Assembly (NCBI GenBank): GCA_947627435.1
Contig: CANQWB010000009.1
Location: 1-37,129 of the forward strand
DNA length: 37,129 nt
Reading direction: 5' to 3'
Source: an uncultured Bacilli bacterium
GTDB taxonomy: Bacteria; Bacillota_I; Bacilli_A; RF39; UBA660
A program made the position numbers and the translations under genes. The notes beneath the pieces were generated by a model, which searched no databases, was not told where the DNA came from, and saw only the letters and a list, made by a program, of their open reading frames with translations. Below, piece by piece: positions 33,787-37,129 of the stretch. The stretch's first letter is position 1, and every line of letters begins with the position of its first letter.

Positions 33787-33795
33787 ATTATAACA
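33787..33795 (-). promoter_or_regulatory. Extended -10 of the carD-like gene
   Basis: TGTTATAAT lies between the RsgI-like gene and the CarD gene, in a 9-bp AT-rich inverted repeat (ACAAAATTA at 33779-33787 and TAATTTTGT at 33805-33813) that may also terminate the upstream gene. Confidence 0.5.
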
Positions 33796-33843
33796 CTTTT
33801 TTTCTAATTTTGTAAGAATTTTATTGACTCACCTTATTAAATT

Positions 33844-34902
33844 TTAAGGAAATTGTACATTACTCCATTTATCTACATGATACTTAGTTTGTAAAACATA
33901 GTCTTCCCTAAAATCATAATAACCATTTGCAGGTAAATTGGTATTACTAATAGTTAATCCATTAAATTCTTTAGAAATAGCATTGCTTCTAAATTTCACT
34001 TTCATGTCGCTTCCTTCTGGAATGATAACCTCTATATCTTTGTTTAAAACGGCAGCCTCAATGTTATATCTGCCATCTTGTGCAGTATTAACAAATAGAA
34101 ATAAATTAACTGCAATATTTCTATCCGTGTATTCTGGATTAATACTAAGTACTTTCATTTGTTCCACTTTACTTTTTGGTCCTTTTAAAAATATAGATTT
34201 TGCTAGTGGATAGCCTTCAGACTCTAATGATATATTACTGCCAAATTCACCAAATTCATAATTACATCCTGCTGTTTCTATCATCATGATTCCATCTTGC
34301 ATTGTTGGTAAATAAACTGTACTTGGGTCTGGCTCACCATCTAAATACCAATTTGGATTATTTGGATTAGTACAACTAGCAAATATATATGGTTTTATTT
34401 CTATATTGTTAAATTCTTTTGTAATAATTGGATCATTTGGATCTTCAATGGTTTTATCTTCATCTATTTTATCTAATTCCTCTTGTGTTACTATATTGTA
34501 ATCCATTTCCCAATCATAATCATCTGGATTAAATGTTAAATCTTCATACCTAGTATAAACTTCTACCTTTGCAACTTCAATATTATTATCCTTGGCTGTA
34601 TTTCCTAAAATTTGAATGGCTTCATATATTGTTTTGTTTTTAATATCCGTATCCGCATATATTCTCTTAGCGTCTTCATTTAATAATTCATAACTTACAA
34701 CATATGGTATACCACATTTTGTTTCATCGCAATTTTTTTGAATCATTAACTTTACGAAAGGATTTATATTGATATATACTTCGTACTCATTATTAACTTT
34801 TTGATCTTTTTCCAATTTGTTGAAAATAATAAATAATACAATGATAATGACTACAAATAATATGATAGGTATAATCATCCATTTCTTATTTAACTTCTTC
34901 AT
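33844..34902 (-). CDS. Membrane protein with RsgI-like periplasmic domain
   Basis: A 352-aa single-pass protein: basic start, TM at about 8-29, and a large outer part. Residues 40-120 (YEVYININPFVKLMI, LLNEDAKRIY, KTIYEAIQILGNTAK, KVEVYT) follow the pattern of the conserved domain just outside the membrane in RsgI-type anti-sigma factors (INPSxEL...LNEDAK). It lacks the cytoplasmic anti-sigma domain of RsgI, and no sigI gene is nearby, so it is not a normal anti-sigma factor. The remaining 230 residues are beta-rich and unassigned; four cysteines lie in the outer part. AGGAG precedes the ATG. Confidence 0.6.
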   Translation of the reverse strand: MKKLNKKWMIIPIILFVVIIIVLFIIFNKLEKDQKVNNEYEVYININPFVKLMIQKNCDETKCGIPYVVSYELLNEDAKRIYADTDIKNKTIYEAIQILGNTAKDNNIEVAKVEVYTRYEDLTFNPDDYDWEMDYNIVTQEELDKIDEDKTIEDPNDPIITKEFNNIEIKPYIFASCTNPNNPNWYLDGEPDPSTVYLPTMQDGIMMIETAGCNYEFGEFGSNISLESEGYPLAKSIFLKGPKSKVEQMKVLSINPEYTDRNIAVNLFLFVNTAQDGRYNIEAAVLNKDIEVIIPEGSDMKVKFRSNAISKEFNGLTISNTNLPANGYYDFREDYVLQTKYHVDKWSNVQFP

Positions 34903-34947
34903 ATTCTTCTCCTAATTCTAGTGTGACTTCAATCTTTCATTCTTAAT

Positions 34948-35082
34948 TCAGATAACAAATTTATTATCATTTAAAAAATCAATAGTATCACTATATTTAA
35001 TTAATCCCTTAAAATCAGGATATATTGCAACTAATAATTTTTTATGACTTGCATTTATTTTGCCTCTGGATTTTTCTTTACC
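34948..35082 (-). pseudogene. Fragment of a gene C-terminus after pnuC
   Basis: A 44-codon open frame, shifted from the pnuC frame and overlapping its end, reads KKLLVAIYPDFKGLIKYSD and ends at TGA (34950-34948). It has protein-like composition but no ATG, GTG or TTG start, so it is probably the remnant of a gene once following pnuC. I do not recognise the family. Confidence 0.3.
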
Positions 35083-35720
35083 TCAATATTCCATTTTATA
35101 ATACCATAGATATTTATTAACAGATATCCAATAGAAACAAGTAACATCATTACTGATCCACTTCCTCCATTTATTACTGTTAAAAGCCAAATTATTAAAT
35201 CTATACTATTATTAATTAACCATAACCACCAAGATTCTTTAAATCTTAATATCATTAAGATTTCACCACAAAGATTTATACAATTTGAAGTAGCATCCAT
35301 AAAAGCTAATCTTTGAGTAGGTATTAAAGTTAATAAATATCCTAAAACAAGACTTCCAAGAATACAAGATAAAGTTATTATAATAGAATTTTTTAACGTA
35401 AACTCTCTAACATTAACATTATTATCATCATTTAAGTTCTTATTCCAAGTGATATATCCATTAACTTGAAGTGGTGAAAAAATAAATATGTAAAAGAAGA
35501 AGATACCAAATAAATTATTTTTAAATGCAACATATGCCATCAATAAATAATTTATTAAACCAAGTATATAATTTATTCTTTTTCCTTCACTAGCAAAGTA
35601 AGCACATAAAAGTCCTGTTAATAAAATTGTTCCTCCAATAATTAAATCATTGGCAATAATACCTGATATGACTGAGACAATTAAACTTAAAACTATTATT
35701 AATAAATATTTCTTATTCAT
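35055..35720 (-). CDS. pnuC: Nicotinamide mononucleotide/riboside transporter PnuC
   Basis: A 221-aa polytopic protein (about seven TM helices) of the PnuC family, which brings in pyridine nucleotide precursors for NAD synthesis. Features: the FFYIFIFSPLQVNGYITWNKN loop, the ESWWLWLINNSIDLIIW segment resembling the substrate-site helix with its tryptophans, and the NIYGIIKW end. The ATG at 35720 lies 9 nt after AGGAG; the ATG at 35729 would touch the site and is not used. A leader of about 100 nt follows an extended -10 at 35827. No NadR or NAD kinase gene is adjacent. Confidence 0.88.
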   Translation of the reverse strand: MNKKYLLIIVLSLIVSVISGIIANDLIIGGTILLTGLLCAYFASEGKRINYILGLINYLLMAYVAFKNNLFGIFFFYIFIFSPLQVNGYITWNKNLNDDNNVNVREFTLKNSIIITLSCILGSLVLGYLLTLIPTQRLAFMDATSNCINLCGEILMILRFKESWWLWLINNSIDLIIWLLTVINGGSGSVMMLLVSIGYLLINIYGIIKWNIEVKKNPEAK

Positions 35721-35826
35721 CTTTATCATCTCCTAATTATTTATTCTCTTTTGTTGGCAACCACTTTTTTTATTAGTTTCATTTTCTAAATTATAGTTAT
35801 ACAAATTACTATTTGGTTTACTCAAT

Positions 35827-35835
35827 ATTATATCA
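35827..35835 (-). promoter_or_regulatory. Extended -10 of pnuC
   Basis: TGATATAAT lies about 107 nt before the pnuC start. No good -35 is visible. The leader is long enough to hold a regulatory RNA. Confidence 0.5.
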
Positions 35836-35883
35836 TATTTTTTCTTTAGTAGTTGAAAGCATTATTTTGTAAAAATAAAAAAT

Positions 35884-35902
35884 GAGAGAGCTTTGCTCTC
35901 TC
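35884..35902 (-). terminator. Terminator downstream of the Fic gene
   Basis: GAGAGAGC and GCTCTCTC form an 8-bp stem with loop of three; on the minus strand it is followed by ATTTTTTATTTTT. It is 170 bp after the Fic stop codon. Confidence 0.8.
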
Positions 35903-36017
35903 TTCAGGGGCGGTTAGTATTCACGCACTTCTAAGTTTATTTAATTACTTTTACCTTTATTTTAAAACTTTAAAAATTAGTTATTTATCTTAATAATTAA
36001 ATAAAATTTAAAATTTT

Positions 36018-36041
36018 GGTAGTTGAAAAGGTAGTTGAGAA
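36018..36041. repeat. Tandem 12-bp direct repeat
   Basis: GGTAGTTGAAAA and GGTAGTTGAGAA lie side by side; a third partial copy, GTAGTTGAAA, is at 35849-35858, on the other side of the Fic terminator. Confidence 0.5.
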
Positions 36042-36071
36042 ATGTTCTTAACTATCTTTTACTAAAAAAAG

Positions 36072-37129
36072 TTATAAATTTTCTTTCCCTACGAAAACAT
36101 TATAAATTTTATTATAGCGATATCCTAATTTTGCATGGGTAGAGTCTTTAACTAAAATACCAAGTTCTTCTAATTTATCAATTAGTGTAGATACAGTATT
36201 TCTTGAAACCCCCGATTCTTCTTCAATTTCTTTTTTAGTAAATACAATTTGATGAATGATTGCTGGCATTATTCTATAAATTGCATTACTGCTTAATTTT
36301 TCTATTAATTTCATATCTTCTTCGTAAATTTTTTGAATTCTATTAATTTTCGCAATATTACTATTACATTGTTCTATTATACATTGAAGAAAAAACTTAA
36401 TAAATCCTAACATATTACCTTTACGGCTTTCATTCAAAAACTTATGATAACTTGGTTTATATAATTCTATTACTTCAGAAAGAAATAGTATTGGTTCTTC
36501 ATCTGTAAGTAAAGCAAGCTGAATAGGTATTAAAGCTCTTCCTAATCTTCCATTTCCATCTCTATATGCATGAATAGTTTCAAATTGTGAATGAGAAATC
36601 GCCATATTTATAAATATTGGATCAATATATAAATTATTCATATAATCAAATAAGTTATTTAACAGTAATGGAACATCCTCTGGGATTGGCGGAACAAATA
36701 TTGCTTCTTCTATTGTACAACCTTTAGGACCAATCCAATTTTGAATATTTCTAATTTTCCCTGGTTCTTTATTATTTCCTCTTACACTATCTAATAGTAT
36801 TTTGTGAATATTATTCAAAAAATGTATATCAATCCTTTTTTGCACTTTTAAATTATCTTTTGCATATTCGATAACTCTTTTTAAATTTTGAATCTCACTA
36901 GTGTCATCTGTTTTTGGCATGTATTTTAAATAATACATATCATCTTGTGATATTTGCGTCCCCTCAATTTGTGTTGATTTTAAGCTTTCACTTAAAATAA
37001 TAGAATCTAAGAAAAATCTTGAATCAAACTTGCTATTTTTTAAATTAGTCTTATACTCACCATATTTTTGATTAGCTTCCGCAATTAAAGATAATAATTC
37101 TTTGTCAATAGTATAGTTTATTGGTAACA
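36072..37129 (-). CDS. Class II Fic family protein (5' end beyond the window)
   Basis: The reading frame is open to the window edge, giving at least 351 residues; the ATG at 36938 is internal, because conserved Fic N-terminal sequence precedes it. That part includes STQIEGTQ, the (S/T)xxxE(G/N) inhibitory motif of class II Fic proteins. The Fic core has FVPP-loop residues (IFVPPIPEDV) and the active-site HAYRDGNGRLGR, where the usual HPF is HAY but the His, Asp, Gly-Asn-Gly and Arg are kept. A C-terminal winged helix (FTKKEIEEESGVSRNTVSTLIDKLEELGIL) follows. Likely an AMP-transferase under self-inhibition; its target is unknown. Confidence 0.9.
   Translation of the reverse strand, partial: LPINYTIDKELLSLIAEANQKYGEYKTNLKNSKFDSRFFLDSIILSESLKSTQIEGTQISQDDMYYLKYMPKTDDTSEIQNLKRVIEYAKDNLKVQKRIDIHFLNNIHKILLDSVRGNNKEPGKIRNIQNWIGPKGCTIEEAIFVPPIPEDVPLLLNNLFDYMNNLYIDPIFINMAISHSQFETIHAYRDGNGRLGRALIPIQLALLTDEEPILFLSEVIELYKPSYHKFLNESRKGNMLGFIKFFLQCIIEQCNSNIAKINRIQKIYEEDMKLIEKLSSNAIYRIMPAIIHQIVFTKKEIEEESGVSRNTVSTLIDKLEELGILVKDSTHAKLGYRYNKIYNVFVGKENL

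Larger units (their letters stand above)
35721..36071. other. 350-bp gap between pnuC and the Fic gene
   Basis: The left part (35721-35835) is the pnuC leader and promoter. A terminator lies at 35884-35902. Between 35903 and 36071 no gene is supported; one minus-strand frame ends in NLEVREY followed by a stop, and two 12-bp direct repeats lie at 36018-36041. Confidence 0.5.

Noticed and set aside
1-37129. CRISPR array, rRNA, insertion sequence or use of UGA as Trp
   Set aside because: No regularly spaced repeats, rRNA sequence or transposase were seen, and several genes end in TGA at well-defined stops.

Overview
The window comes from a low-GC Gram-positive bacterium that uses the standard code (several genes end in TGA, for example relA at 1583-1585). 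Clear Shine-Dalgarno sites, a comN-secDF-relA-dtd block next to a SpoVB-type flippase, a bile salt hydrolase, and a collagen-like surface protein beside a large NPCBM/F5-8C surface protein all suggest a gut Firmicute, perhaps of the Erysipelotrichia/Coprobacillaceae type. That placement is inference; no rRNA is present.

Layout. 80-6838 (minus) is a tight housekeeping operon: comN, secDF, an unknown 179-aa gene, relA, dtd and an AI-2E-type permease, with a SpoVB/MurJ-like flippase diverging at 6987. 8361-13804 (minus) carries a stomatin/NfeD pair, a DUF1292 gene with a coiled-coil partner, a GH3 hexosaminidase-like lipid- or membrane-anchored enzyme and a COG2509 flavoprotein. 14080-14718 (plus) is a CmpB-type membrane protein. 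About 14.8-19.2 kb looks like an accessory segment: a candidate small RNA gene, a DUF3800 protein, an unknown 113-aa gene with a structured leader and a promoter inside a perfect inverted repeat, an MFS transporter with a class I glutamine amidotransferase-like hydrolase, and a ribbon-helix-helix protein with palindromes in front of it. Next come tRNA-Leu(CAG), tRNA-Glu(CTC), a protein with repeated FliM-like peptides, gltX and tRNA-Gln(CTG), then an SDR reductase, a P-loop kinase and thioredoxin reductase.

24,996-33,663 is a cell-surface and host-interaction region: a collagen-like protein, a 1559-aa membrane-anchored surface protein with a transglutaminase-like core, an MmcQ/YjbR protein, bile salt hydrolase and a CarD-type regulator. 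33,844-37,129 holds an RsgI-like membrane protein, PnuC and the C-terminal part of a class II Fic protein whose start lies beyond the window edge.

Most promoters that can be read share an extended -10 element (TGnTATAAT or close), including those in front of all three tRNAs, and most transcription units end in a clear hairpin. The strongest unexplained items are the small RNA candidate at 14.82-14.95 kb, the operator/leader complex at 16.2-16.42 kb, and the pairing of a transglutaminase-like surface protein with a Gln-rich collagen-like protein.
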